NCBI GenBank assembly: GCA_964536835.1
Contig: CAZIAZ010000019.1
Coordinates: 1 to 48,306 of the forward strand
Direction of reading: 5' to 3'
Length of the DNA: 48,306 bases
Source: DAONFI01 sp035403485
GTDB lineage: Bacteria > Planctomycetota > Phycisphaerae > SM23-33
Below the pieces are notes generated by a model. The model was not told the DNA's origin. It did no database searches and saw only the letters and a list, made by a program, of their open reading frames with translations. Of the stretch, positions 1 through 9,700 are shown one piece after another. The stretch's first letter is position 1; every line of letters starts with the position of its first letter. The position numbers and the translations under genes were made by a program.

Positions 1-348
1 CATGCCATAGAGAAGTCGGATTCAAGTTGTGCGGCAGGCGTATTTTTTGATGCCGGCGAATGTAAGATTGGCGGATTGGATAAGCCTGGTTATCTGGCTT
101 GGGAAAAGAACGGTTCAAATGTAAACGTTGCCGTTTTCACGCCAGAAGCCGGCGAAGTTACTGTTAAATTACCCTTTGCAATCGACATTAAAAAATTACC
201 ACCATCAGTAAAATGTAAAGTCACCAATAAGAACTATTCTGAAATAACAATAACTGCCGATGCAAAAATTCAAAGTATCTTGCATCTATCACTAGAACCT
301 ATCCCAAAAACATGGGCGTCGCAGAAATCGAGCAATTTTGCGGGCTAA
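1..348 (+). CDS. 3' end of a probable secreted polysaccharide-lyase-like protein (partial, C-terminus from an inserted repeat)
   Basis: The frame is open from base 1, so the gene starts outside the window; about 115 residues are visible. They form a beta-rich tail (GVFFDAGECKIGGLDKPG..LAWEKNG..VNVAVFTPEAGEVTVKLPF) that resembles the C-terminal beta domain of family 8 polysaccharide lyases (hyaluronan/chondroitin/xanthan lyases). This is recognition by pattern only; another carbohydrate-active enzyme or a lectin-like domain is possible. The adjacent sugar transporter fits a polysaccharide-use locus. After about residue 97 the frame runs into an inverted-repeat element at 293-457, which supplies the last 18 or so residues (LEPIPKTWASQKSSNFAG) and the stop at 346-348. 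The native C-terminus is therefore displaced, and the gene may be damaged. Confidence 0.5.
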   Translation, partial: HAIEKSDSSCAAGVFFDAGECKIGGLDKPGYLAWEKNGSNVNVAVFTPEAGEVTVKLPFAIDIKKLPPSVKCKVTNKNYSEITITADAKIQSILHLSLEPIPKTWASQKSSNFAG

Positions 349-457
349 CAAGAAAGAAAAAAGGCAACATATTTAAGGATATTTTGCCGTTTTTCTGACG
401 CCGCCAGGTTGCAAAAGGGCCGATTGCAGGCAGCCAAGGTTTTGGGGATAGGTTCTA
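293..457 (+). repeat. MITE-like inverted-repeat element, family 1, copy A
   Basis: This 165 bp element begins TAGAACCTATCCCAAAAAC and ends with its imperfect inverse (GGGGATAGGTTCTA). A TA dinucleotide lies at each outer edge, as expected for a TA target duplication. Other copies are at 3563-3732, 14694-14762 and 16757-16921. The interior carries a second inverted repeat around an AT-rich hairpin (GGCAACATAT..ATATTTTGCC), and there is no room for a transposase. It lies inside the 3' end of the preceding gene. Confidence 0.85.
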
Positions 458-568
458 GTATCTATTAATGATATGTCTATGAGTTAAAGTTTAGTATCAT
501 AATAGACACTTTAAGCTTGTTGATTAGTTTCTTTTGCGTTCTATTATCAATAAAGGATTATAAAAATA

Positions 569-2092
569 ATGGAAATAGAATCGGCTTTAGAAAATGATAT
601 ATTGAAATCATCCATTCCATTTGAAGATAAATGTTATGACGTCATCCACAGAGAAGGCATAGCAGAAGTTCGGCCTGTTGACGTAGACGGCGTAAGTAAA
701 TCTGCCAATCCCGTTAAATCTAAAGTTTGGACAGTTGGGACTCTCAGTTATACGGCCAAGGAATTGATAGTTCTGTTTGGATGGCTGCTGATAGGCGATT
801 TTGCGTGGTCGATGCGTGAACGCGCCATCGGCCCCGTATCCCAAGTATTGCTGAAAAAATACGGAGCGTCAGATTTCATTATCGGTTTATTGCTCGTCTC
901 TTTGCCACAGGCAATAGGATTGTTTCTCGGGCCAGCCGTAGGTTGCTGGAGCGACCGTTGCCGCACCCGTTTCGGTCGCCGTATACCGTTTCTTTTCATT
1001 CCTGCGCCAATAGCTGCTTTGGCGATGGTCGGTTTCGCTTTCAGTCCCATGATAGGCGAATGGCTCCACGGAATTTTTAATGGAAATCAGGAAACTCTTA
1101 ATTTATTTATAATAATTATTTTTGGCGTTTTCTGGACGATTTTCGAAATTTCAGCGATAACAGCCAATACTGTATTCACCGGTTTGATAAACGACGTTGT
1201 TCCGCATAATGTTATAGGGCGGTTCTACGGCCTTTTCAGGGGTATGAGCCTTCTTGCCGGTATAGTATTCTTTTACATGTTCGTTGGGCATGCCGAAAAT
1301 TATTATATGACGATATATATAGGATTGGGGGCTTTTTACGGCATAGGTTTTACGGCGATGTGTTTCAATGTCAAAGAAGGCAAATATCCTTCTCCTCCAT
1401 CATCGTCCGATACTAGTGGCATGCATCCATTAAAAGCCGTTAAATCATATTTTTACGAATGTTTCTCGTCGCGATATTACCTGTGGTATTACTGTATGAT
1501 AGCGATGGCGTTTATGTCACTAATGGCGTCGTTTATTTTCAGCGTATATGCGGCCCAGAGTTTTGGTTTGACATTGGAAGATTACGGCATCTGTCTGGTA
1601 CTGACTTATACCGGTTCGCTGCTATTGTCCTATCCGCTCGGTATGCTGATGGATAAGTTTCATCCTTTGCGCATGTGCATTTTAACGTTGTTTTTGCATG
1701 TACTGATAAATCTTTGCGGCTTCATTTTTATAGTCGATTCATTAACGTTTTCAATTATTTTTACCGTTCAGGGAATAATTGCTGGTACGTATATGACAGC
1801 ATATTCCGGTTTGTCGCCCATGCTTCTGCCGAGGTCGCGTTTTTCGCAAATAGTATCTGCCAGCACGATGGTAACAGGTATTGGTACCATACTATTGGGT
1901 GGTTTATTGGGCAAATTTCTTGATATCATAGGCCATCAATATCAGTATACGTTTGGCATAGCCTGCGCGTTCAGCGTGTTGGCACTGATAGCCAGTATAT
2001 ACCTTTATCGTGGATTTATATCTTTTGGCGGCAGCAAGAATTATATTCCTCCTGAGCCTGGCAAGTATAAACGCCAGATAATTCTGCAATAA
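569..2092 (+). CDS. MFS sugar transporter (SLC45/GPH-like cation symporter)
   Basis: This 507-residue polytopic membrane protein has about 12 hydrophobic segments after a roughly 65-residue hydrophilic N-terminal tail. The loop GCWSDRCRTRFGRRIPFLF is the charged loop 2-3 signature of the SLC45/sucrose-symporter and GPH branch of the major facilitator superfamily. These transporters import mono- or disaccharides with H+ or Na+ across the inner membrane. Its substrate cannot be read from sequence; the lyase-like fragment upstream and ribokinase downstream suggest an oligo- or monosaccharide. The ATG at 569 follows AAAGGA about 12 bases upstream. Base composition is visibly more A/T-rich than in the genes after 4.1 kb. 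Confidence 0.85.
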   Translation: MEIESALENDILKSSIPFEDKCYDVIHREGIAEVRPVDVDGVSKSANPVKSKVWTVGTLSYTAKELIVLFGWLLIGDFAWSMRERAIGPVSQVLLKKYGASDFIIGLLLVSLPQAIGLFLGPAVGCWSDRCRTRFGRRIPFLFIPAPIAALAMVGFAFSPMIGEWLHGIFNGNQETLNLFIIIIFGVFWTIFEISAITANTVFTGLINDVVPHNVIGRFYGLFRGMSLLAGIVFFYMFVGHAENYYMTIYIGLGAFYGIGFTAMCFNVKEGKYPSPPSSSDTSGMHPLKAVKSYFYECFSSRYYLWYYCMIAMAFMSLMASFIFSVYAAQSFGLTLEDYGICLVLTYTGSLLLSYPLGMLMDKFHPLRMCILTLFLHVLINLCGFIFIVDSLTFSIIFTVQGIIAGTYMTAYSGLSPMLLPRSRFSQIVSASTMVTGIGTILLGGLLGKFLDIIGHQYQYTFGIACAFSVLALIASIYLYRGFISFGGSKNYIPPEPGKYKRQIILQ

Positions 2093-2121
2093 AGCGTAAC
2101 CACCATAATAAAACAATGTAC

Positions 2122-2511
2122 GAAGCTGTTTCAAAACCTGTCAAGTAAAATAACAATACACGCAACATGCACAAAAGCCTTATAAATCGACACTTTTCTG
2201 TCCCAACGCACAACGACGCGGCGGTAATTCTGCAGCCATGCGAACAATCGTTCGCTCTTCCATCAACGTTTTTAGCCTCGCAGCTTTCTGCCGTACTGCG
2301 TAGCAGGCCTAATCCGGTTCGATTTGTGCGGTGCGATAAGTTCAACATTCCGTTCATCAACCAGCTCATTATCACACTTGTCCGAGTCGTAGGCCCTGCC
2401 GTCAACAACTTTCTGCGGCAAATATTTCGTCACACAGAAGTCGAAAGTCTTTTCCACAAGCATTACTTCATGCGGCGCAGCGTTGCATGCGTACACGGTG
2501 ATTGTATATGA
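2122..2511 (-). mobile_element. IS5-family element remnant (3' end with terminal repeat)
   Basis: This is the right-hand part of a decayed insertion sequence. It holds the last third of a transposase on the minus strand, followed directly by an outer end reading GAAGCTGTTTCAAAACCTG on the plus strand. The same end motif recurs at 4071-4089 and 18514 in short non-coding elements. The 5' part of the element is missing; the remnant breaks at or just inside the start of the ribokinase gene. Confidence 0.75.
2131..2510 (-). pseudogene. IS5-family transposase, C-terminal fragment with two in-frame stops
   Basis: Read on the minus strand the fragment gives VYACNAAPHEVMLVEKTFDF, then VVDGRAYDSDKCDNELVDER, NVELIAPHKSNRIRP and GRKLRG. 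The same frame continues past TAA (2272-2274) and TGA (2266-2268) into WKSERLFAWLQNYRRVVVRW and ends AFVHVACIVILLDRF. This is the DDE C-terminal part of IS5-group transposases: the D-x-AYDSD segment and the K-RW-K-ER-FAWLQN..R segment with the catalytic Glu. Two nonsense changes and loss of the N-terminal two thirds make it inactive. Confidence 0.85.
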
Positions 2512-3428
2512 CTGTTGCAGTTTTAGGTAGCATTAATATGGATATGGTCACGAGGGTGGCTGCGGTACCTCGGCCTGGGCAGACCGTTGCAGGAGAGTCA
2601 TTCGCTATGACTCCTGGTGGCAAAGGGGCAAATCAGGCTGTGGCAGCTGCACGGGCTGGGGCATCTGTGAATTTCATGGGGAAGGTAGGTGGAGATCTTT
2701 TTGCTTCAGAGTTAATCTCTTCACTAAGAACGGCTGGCGTAAACTCAGATTGTGTTCGGGTTGAATCCAAAACATCATCAGGTGTTGCGGCAATAACTTT
2801 GACGAAAGACTCTCAAAATAGCATTATCGTAATACCTGGTGCCAACGCCATGTTGGTTGTGCAGGATGTGGACACGCTTGCAGAATTTTTCCCATTCTCC
2901 ACTTGCCTTCTGCTTCAGCTTGAAATTCCTATGGATGTCAATATCAAAGCCGCCAGACTAGCTCATCAGGCTGGTGTACGCGTGATTCTTGATCCTGCTC
3001 CAGCAACCGTTTTGCCAGATGAGCTTCTTGTCAATGTTGATATTATAACTCCCAATCAGTCTGAGGCTAAAACGATTACCGGATTGGATGCCAATACTTA
3101 TAAGCAGACCAATGACGTAATAGCCCGACTTGTGGATATGGGAATCAGACAACCTATAATCAAGATGGGGCAACATGGCGTGTGCTGGTATGAGGATGGA
3201 AAAATCAAATCAATGAAAGCTTTCAATGTTGATGTTATTGACACGGTTGCCGCAGGTGATGCCTTCAATGGAGGTTTGGCTGCAGCATTGGATGAGCATA
3301 AATCGTTAGATTCAGCAATTATGTTTGCGCAGGCAACAGCTGCAATATCTGTAACTCGTTATGGTGCCCAGCAAGCCATGCCCATTAAAAATGAGATAAA
3401 CGCATTCCTTGCCACGAGAGATAAATGA
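2508..3428 (+). CDS. rbsK: ribokinase (PfkB family sugar kinase)
   Basis: About 306 residues, typical ribokinase length. It phosphorylates D-ribose to ribose-5-phosphate in the cytosol. Motifs: GSINMDMVTRV near the N-terminus, PGGKGANQAVAAARAG (PfkB signature 1), LDPAPA mid-protein, and DTVAAGDAFNGGLAAAL (signature 2) with the catalytic Asp in the AAGD motif. The ATG at 2508 gives the usual start MTVAVLGSINMD; a TTG at 2502 is possible. No good Shine-Dalgarno is seen, and the upstream sequence is the antisense of an IS5 transposase remnant, so the native promoter was probably replaced. Codon choice and composition differ from the core genes downstream, which fits transfer. No ribose transporter adjoins it; the MFS protein upstream may feed it. 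Confidence 0.92.
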   Translation: MTVAVLGSINMDMVTRVAAVPRPGQTVAGESFAMTPGGKGANQAVAAARAGASVNFMGKVGGDLFASELISSLRTAGVNSDCVRVESKTSSGVAAITLTKDSQNSIIVIPGANAMLVVQDVDTLAEFFPFSTCLLLQLEIPMDVNIKAARLAHQAGVRVILDPAPATVLPDELLVNVDIITPNQSEAKTITGLDANTYKQTNDVIARLVDMGIRQPIIKMGQHGVCWYEDGKIKSMKAFNVDVIDTVAAGDAFNGGLAAALDEHKSLDSAIMFAQATAAISVTRYGAQQAMPIKNEINAFLATRDK

Positions 3429-3511
3429 AGATTCTATACTCTGGCTTCCGAGGAATAACGTATAGTAGTAATTCAAAGTACTTATCCCTTAATTATTCGC
3501 AATCATTAACC

Positions 3512-3558
3512 ACCAGTAGAACTGGTGGTATGAGGAAGGCCCCTAAAAGGAGTCTTAC
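3512..3558 (+). repeat. possible IS200/IS605-type terminal hairpin remnant
   Basis: ACCACCAGTAGAACTGGTGG forms a perfect hairpin and is followed by a short GAAGGCCCCTAAAAGGAGTC segment. Subterminal hairpins of this look mark the ends of IS200/IS605 elements. No TnpA or TnpB coding sequence is present, so this is only a scar if it is one. Confidence 0.3.
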
Positions 3559-3562
3559 AGCT

Positions 3563-3732
3563 TAGAAGCTATCCCAAAACCTTGGCTGCCTGCAATCGGC
3601 CCTTTTGCAGCCTGGCGGCGTCAGAAAAACGGCAAAATATTTTTTTAAAAAAATATGCCGCCATTTTTATTCCTTGCCAGCTCGCAAAATTGCTCGATTT
3701 CGGCAACGCCCATGTTTTTGGGATAAGTTCTA
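3563..3732 (-). repeat. MITE-like element, family 1, copy B
   Basis: This 170 bp copy is in the opposite orientation to copy A. Its ends read TAGAAGCTATCCCAAAAC and TTTTTGGGATAAGTTCTA and are flanked by TA. The central hairpin is expanded by runs of T and A but still pairs (GGCGGCATAT..ATATTTTGCC when read in copy A orientation). The rest of 3429-3843 holds no gene that I can see. Confidence 0.8.
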
Positions 3733-3843
3733 GAAAACTCACAGACAGTAGCAATGAAGCATTACCTGAAGGTAAAAGTTCACTATTTTGAAGTGATAAT
3801 CGGAAAATTACACAAAGACAAGCATGACAAATAGAAACCACAC

Positions 3844-3917
3844 TGGGCCGTGATGGGCTCGAACCAACGACCTCCTGCTTGTAAGGCAGGCGCTCTAGCC
3901 AACTGAGCTAACGGCCC
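3844..3917 (-). tRNA. tRNA-Val (anticodon UAC)
   Basis: The minus strand folds as a 74-nt cloverleaf without encoded CCA. Acceptor GGGCCGT pairs with ACGGCCC plus discriminator A; the D arm has GCTC and AGTTGGCTAGA; the anticodon stem is CCTGC/GCAGG with loop CTTACAA, so the anticodon is UAC; the T arm contains GGTTCGAGCC. It reads GUA and other Val codons. It marks the right border of the AT-rich accessory stretch, a usual place for integration. Confidence 0.95.
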
Positions 3918-4000
3918 GGACAAAAAGGCGAATTTTACATATTCAGCTCATAAACTCAAGTCATTTTTGACAAATCGCTTAAAAAATAAACTCGTTACAT

Positions 4001-4089
4001 CTGATTATTCCAAAATCTGCTTTCGTCGCAACAATAAACGTTTTAATGGCAGGCCAGCCGCAGCAGAAATAAGGTTTTGAAACAGCTTC
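4001..4089 (+). repeat. short inverted-repeat element, family 3, copy 1 (IS5-remnant-like end)
   Basis: The block TTCGTCGCAA..GTTTTAATGGCAGGCCAGCC.GCAGCAGAAAT ends in GGTTTTGAAACAGCTTC. It aligns collinearly with 18514-18608. Its right end equals the outer end of the IS5 remnant at 2122. The left end is eroded, so that boundary is approximate. The gap 3918-4149 contains nothing else that I recognise. Confidence 0.6.
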
Positions 4090-4149
4090 CGATTTATGGC
4101 AACGCTAATCGCCGGCTTACGGCAAATACACTCAAGCCTCGAATCATAA

Positions 4150-4479
4150 ATGGCCGATATTCATCTTAACGGGAAATGGATTTTGCCGGAGAAAACTAAA
4201 ATGACGAAACGCCAAATGATTGACGAAATAATGGAATTGAATCAGTCGGCTCAGCCGGAATTCCTGGCGATGTTCGACGATGAGGAACTGGACGAATATC
4301 TTTCGCATCTCCAGTGGCTGACCTCGCCGGTACAGATGACGGGCGACACGTCGCAATACGACAAATATTTTCCGCAGGAACGCCAGATTGTTCAGCAACA
4401 GCCTCTGGTGACGCTTTGGAACACCATGGAGCAGGATTCGGCGGCTGAGCAGCAGGCGGCTGTGGCGGGATTGTTCTGA
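4150..4479 (+). CDS. small conserved protein upstream of priA, function unknown
   Basis: A 109-residue hydrophilic, acidic protein without signal peptide or membrane segment. The segment TKRQMIDEIMELNQSAQPEFLAMFDDEELDEYLSHLQWL looks like a short helical module that binds another protein, followed by a low-complexity Gln/Ala-rich tail. I associate similar short proteins with Phycisphaerae planctomycetes but know no assigned role. It lies 37 bases before priA on the same strand and probably shares its transcript, so a link to replication restart or DNA repair is possible but only inferred. ATG at 4150; no strong ribosome site. Confidence 0.75.
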   Translation: MADIHLNGKWILPEKTKMTKRQMIDEIMELNQSAQPEFLAMFDDEELDEYLSHLQWLTSPVQMTGDTSQYDKYFPQERQIVQQQPLVTLWNTMEQDSAAEQQAAVAGLF

Positions 4480-4516
4480 TTGCATTTGACTTCATCAGCC
4501 GTTACCATGGCGGCTG

Positions 4517-6766
4517 ATGAATACACTTTTCAGCCAGCAGATTAATGAATCGCAAATCACAGGCCACGCGGTCGGCATTGCCGTCAATGCCAACGTGTGG
4601 GATTCTTATACATATCTTTGGCCAGACTCGCTTGGCGAGCCGGCTTTCGGCCAACGGGTGCGAGTGCCGTTCGGACGCGGAAATCGCAAAATTACCGGAT
4701 TCGTCATAGAACCAAATCAGCCGGCGCCTGCCGATAAAATTCTCAAGACCGTCACAGAACTCATAGACCACGAATCACTGCTGACGGAAGATTTGAAAAA
4801 ACTCTGCCTCTGGATAAACAGATATTATCTCACGCCGCTGGGCATGACTCTGGCTGCCATGCTGCCGACTGTGGTAGGCACAAATTCCAAAAAACAACAG
4901 ATTTTCGTAACACTCCAAAGTCAGCCGACGGATTGGCCGTCACAGCTGGGCAAAAAACAGCGCACCGTCCTGGATGAACTCCTTGAAGCGAAAAAACAGG
5001 GCATCGATTCACTTTCACTGGAAGAACTTTTACACCACAGCAAAGCCAGCCGACAGACCGTTCACAGCCTTGCCGAACGGAATCTCATATCTACGGAAAC
5101 ACGGCCGCTGAATCTTGAACATCTCCAGAATGCACCATCATCGGAAAACGACATAACTCTCAATGACGACCAGCAGGCGGTTCTGGAAAAATTTCTGCCG
5201 CGACTGAATAACGGTTTCAGCGTGACGCTTTTGCGCGGAGTCACCGGCAGCGGCAAAACTGAAATATACGTCCGTGCGATTCGCCGCGTAATAGAGGCCG
5301 GCAAACAGGCTATCCTGCTTGCGCCGGAAATCGCTCTCGCAACACAGACGCTGCAACGTCTTCTGAAGCGTCTGCCGCGCGTAGCCGTTTTACACAGCGG
5401 CCTTTCCGCAGCACAAAGAGCATTTTACTGGCAACAGATACGCGACGGCCATGCCGGCGTAGTCGTAGGGCCGCGCAGCGCGGTTTTTGCGCCGATACGC
5501 CCCGAAAAACTCGGCCTCGTGGTCGTGGACGAAGAACATGAGTCAAGTTATAAGCAGGATACTGCGCCACGATACCACGGCAGAGACGTGGCAATCATGC
5601 GGGCATCAATTACAGGCGTGCCGGTGCTGCTCGGCTCGGCGACGCCGTCCATGGAGTCCTACCACAATGCCATGAATGGCCGTTATGCCCTGCTCGAGCT
5701 GCCGAATCGCGTCAAAGGCCTGCCAATGCCGCGACTGGAAATCGTAAATCTGCGACGGGAAATGCAGCCGGGCCGCATTGAACTCATCGGCCAAACACTG
5801 CAACAGCGAATGGCCGGCGTTCTGGACCGCGGCGAACAGATAATCCTGCTGATGAACCGGCGAGGCTACGCAAGTTACGTATTCTGTCCCAAATGCGACT
5901 GGATGCTCGAATGCGACCAATGCGTACGGCCGATGGTCTGGCATCAGGCGATACAGTTGTGCGTCTGTCACCATTGTGATAAAACCGCAGTTCTTCCGGA
6001 ACGCTGTCCTGCCTGCGGCGGGAAAATCCTGCTCTTCGGCTACGGCATACAGAGAGTTGAAGACGAGCTCGCCAGGAAATTCCCGGCTGCGAGGGTGGCG
6101 AGGATGGATAGCGATACCATGACGTCGCCAAATCAGTTCAAGAAAATTCTGGATGATTTCGGCAGCGGAAACGTTGACATACTTCTGGGCACACAGATGG
6201 TCGCCAAAGGCCTGGATTTCCCCAAAGTTTCACTCGTAGGCGTAACGTCGGCGGATACGGCGCTGGCGTTGCACGATTTTCGAGCTTCGGAACGGACTTT
6301 TCAACTTATCGTCCAGGTCGCCGGCCGAGCCGGAAGAAGCGAACACCCAGGCCAGGTCGTCGTTCAAACCCTGCATGAAGACGAACCGGCTATCCAATAT
6401 GCCTCACAGCACGACTACAAGGGATTTGCCGGCTTCGAACTTAATGACCGCAGCAGCATGAATCTGCCGCCGTTTTCCAGGATGACGCGATTCATGTTCC
6501 GGCACGAACATGCAAATGTGGCTAACGACGCAGCCCTGAAATTTGCGGAATTTTTCCGTCAAAAATTCCCACGCAATGAAGTGAGAATCATCGGCCCGCA
6601 GGCTGCTGAAATGGTGAAACTTCAAAATATGTTCCGTTTCGACATCCTCCTCATGACCGACAAACCCATGCTGGTGCAAAATATTCTTTTCCAGGAAATG
6701 GGCAATCTGATGCGAGATGTGCGTGCCGACGTATTTGCCGACGTAGACCCAATAAATCTTATGTAA
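4517..6766 (+). CDS. priA: primosomal protein N' (replication restart helicase PriA)
   Basis: 749 residues, normal for PriA. This 3'-5' superfamily 2 helicase reloads the replisome at stalled forks. The N-terminal 3'-BD domain (about 15-115) is followed by the helicase core: Walker A GVTGSGKTEIYVRA near residue 245, DEEH box VVVDEEHESSYKQ near 338, and motif III-like LLGSATPS. A zinc-binding insert follows with Cys pairs (FCPKCDWMLECDQC, CHHC, CPAC), then DILLGTQMVAKGLDFP and QVAGRAGR. All zinc cysteines appear present. The ATG at 4517 gives MNTLFSQQINES; no clear Shine-Dalgarno, so a slightly different start is possible. Confidence 0.97.
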   Translation: MNTLFSQQINESQITGHAVGIAVNANVWDSYTYLWPDSLGEPAFGQRVRVPFGRGNRKITGFVIEPNQPAPADKILKTVTELIDHESLLTEDLKKLCLWINRYYLTPLGMTLAAMLPTVVGTNSKKQQIFVTLQSQPTDWPSQLGKKQRTVLDELLEAKKQGIDSLSLEELLHHSKASRQTVHSLAERNLISTETRPLNLEHLQNAPSSENDITLNDDQQAVLEKFLPRLNNGFSVTLLRGVTGSGKTEIYVRAIRRVIEAGKQAILLAPEIALATQTLQRLLKRLPRVAVLHSGLSAAQRAFYWQQIRDGHAGVVVGPRSAVFAPIRPEKLGLVVVDEEHESSYKQDTAPRYHGRDVAIMRASITGVPVLLGSATPSMESYHNAMNGRYALLELPNRVKGLPMPRLEIVNLRREMQPGRIELIGQTLQQRMAGVLDRGEQIILLMNRRGYASYVFCPKCDWMLECDQCVRPMVWHQAIQLCVCHHCDKTAVLPERCPACGGKILLFGYGIQRVEDELARKFPAARVARMDSDTMTSPNQFKKILDDFGSGNVDILLGTQMVAKGLDFPKVSLVGVTSADTALALHDFRASERTFQLIVQVAGRAGRSEHPGQVVVQTLHEDEPAIQYASQHDYKGFAGFELNDRSSMNLPPFSRMTRFMFRHEHANVANDAALKFAEFFRQKFPRNEVRIIGPQAAEMVKLQNMFRFDILLMTDKPMLVQNILFQEMGNLMRDVRADVFADVDPINLM

Positions 6767-6795
6767 AGTTCATATGCGCATCAATCTGCGGCAGA

Positions 6796-9700
6796 TTATT
6801 TTTCACAGGCCGGCGGCTTTTCCGGCGACAACAGTTTCTGTAATGCGGCATATTCGTAATGTTCCGCCAGCGAGGCAAGATAGCTTCCCAGCATTCCGTT
6901 TTTTTCCAAAACACGTTCGATAAAAATCTGCATACGTTCCATATCGCCGTCGTGCAATGCCTGTCTCATGTTATCCCGCAGACGTTCCGGCAAATCAGCC
7001 ATCTCCTGCGGCGAAGGCTGATAATTGCCGATGTCGCGAAATGTTTCGGCTTTATCATAAACATACTCTATGCCGGTAGCGCGGCGTATGGCATCGAAAA
7101 TTTCCGCTTCGTTGTAAGGCTTTCGGATAAAACCCGCCGCACCATATCCCATCGCATCGGTCCGGTTTTCTTCAAAAGCGCTCGCAGTAACGATAAGTAC
7201 CGGTATGTTCTTTCCATTGGGTGTATCCTTTATTTTACGCATTGCTTCATAGCCGTCCATGACAGGCATGCGTCTGTCCATCAATATCACATCAGGCTGC
7301 CATTCCTGGACAATTTTGAGCGCCTCGAGGCCATTGTCGGCATGCCGCACATAAAAACCCACACTGTCAAGCAAATCCACCAGCAACGCCCTGTTAGTCT
7401 CTCTGTCATCAACCACCAGAACGCTGGCGGAATTTCTCCCCGCAGTCAGCCCGGTAACTTTCGTAATTTTCGCCTCAACCGCAGCCCGCTCAGGCTCATC
7501 AACATATTGCGCAACAAATTCAACGGTAAATGTACTGCCAATGCCGGCTTCGCTTTTTGCGGTAATATCGCCGCCAAGCATACGGGCATATTCACGACTT
7601 ATCGGCAATCCAAGGCCTGTGCCGCCACTTTCCACAGCAGCACGGGACTGCTCAAAGGCTTCAAAAATTTTATCCATATCCCCAGCCGCTATCCCGCAAC
7701 CGGTATCTTCAACATCAATCCTGAATCTGATATCGCCCAAATTATCTTCAGACGGCTGCCGGCTCTGGAGGCCACAATTCACAGATATAACTATATGGCC
7801 CGATGACGTAAACTTCACCGCATTGCCGATGAGATTGATTAATATCTGACGTATCTTATTTTCGTCGGATTTTATGTACCGCGGAATTTTTTCGTCGATT
7901 ACGGTTCGTAACATGACGTTCTGTGCCGACGTTTTAACGTGGAACATCATTTCTATGTCTTCAAGCATTGACCTGAAATCGAAAATGACGGCGTTGACCC
8001 TCGTGCGGCCGGCCTCGATTTTGGACATTTCCAGAATATCATTTATCAGGTCAAGCAGATGCGTTCCGCTATGATTGATTATTTCGAGATATTTCCGCTG
8101 AACGTCGGTAAGGCCTTCGTCGCGTTGCATAAGCTGGGTATAGCCGAGTATGGCGTTCATGGGCGTACGTATCTCATGCGACATGTTTGCAAGGAAAATA
8201 CTTTTAGCCTTGCTGGCGTCCTCGGCGTTGGTTCTGGCTAAAATCAGTTCGTCTTCGATTTTTTTCTGTTCGTCTATGTCCTGATGTATGCCGAGCATGC
8301 GTAACGGTTTGCCATTATCGTCATACTCCATAACCCTGGCGACCGATAATATCCATTTATAGTTACCAGCCCTGGTTTTCATGCGGAATCGACATCTGTA
8401 ATAATCGGTCTTGCCCAAAAGATGTTCATTAAGGAACGCATGCATTCTTTCACGATCATCAGGATGCACAAATTTTTCGGTATCCGCAAACGTAGGGATT
8501 ATATCCTCTTTGGCATAGCCCAGGATTTCAGCCCACCTGTTATTGATATAATTCGTTCCGGTACGAATGTTCCAGTCCCAAAGGCCCAAGCCTGCGCCAT
8601 CCAACGCCATCGACAGCCTGTCCTGAGACTCCTGTAACAACTCGTGATGCTTCTTGCTCTCGGTAACGTCGCGCACGACGGCAAAAATCAGGGATTCCTC
8701 TGGTATGGCAAAAGAGTTCCATGACAGCCACCTGTACGAACCATCCTTGCATACGTAGCGATTTTCAAAATTATAAACCGGCTTGGAATTCAGGAGTAAC
8801 TCGTTCTTCTCCTTCGTTGCCGCCACGTCATCAGGGTAGACGAATTCCAGCCACGGCCGGCTGATAAGTTCATTAATACTCCAGCCCAGAACGCTCGTCC
8901 ACGCCGGATTCAGCTGTTTGAAATAGCCGTCAAAACCCGCTACGCAGAACATATCCAACGAATTATTGAACAATCTGTCGCGTTCCTCGCTGACTTTCTT
9001 CAGTGCGGAAATGTCCTGTGCGTATGCATTGACATAATTTTCACCTTCGACCACGGCAAATGAAATGGAATAATATTTATCGCCGGCAGCCATGGATATC
9101 TGATGAACTTCCTTCGATTTGCACACCTTTTTGACCATCTGCTGAAAATCATCCGGCACAGGCTGGCCGACCGACACATTCCATAACCGCATGAATTCTC
9201 CGCCGGCGTCATTCGCATATAGCAAAATGCCTTCGTCGGAAATTCGCCATACTGGATTAGGATTTTCGCTTGGAAATTTTGCGAGATACTCAACTTCTTT
9301 TCTGAGATTTTCTTTTTCGGTGACATCTTCCTTGACGGCAAGATAATGAATCACTTTGCCGTCGGCGTCGAAAATCGGCGCTATCTGCGCATACTCGCTG
9401 AATTCACTGCCGTCTTTAGCCCTGTTATAAAAATATCCGCTCCATACTCTGCCTTTGCCGAGCGTGTCCCATAAATTTTTATAAACGTCCTGCGATGTTC
9501 TGCCGGATTGCAGACATCTGCAATTTTTACCCAGCACTTCGTAAAGCTCGTAGCCCGTCACCTTTGTGAAAAACGGATTGACGTATTCGATATTGCCGCC
9601 GCCATCGGTTATCATCACGGAAACAGGCGCACTGGCGATAGCCTGCTGAAATATCGTCCGTTCAACTTCTATTGCCTTGCGAAGCGAAACATCGCGTATG

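Noticed and set aside
6859..7806. 315-residue open frame on the plus strand inside the kinase gene
   Set aside because: It is antisense to the receiver and ATPase domains, which are clearly coding on the minus strand, and it shows no motifs.
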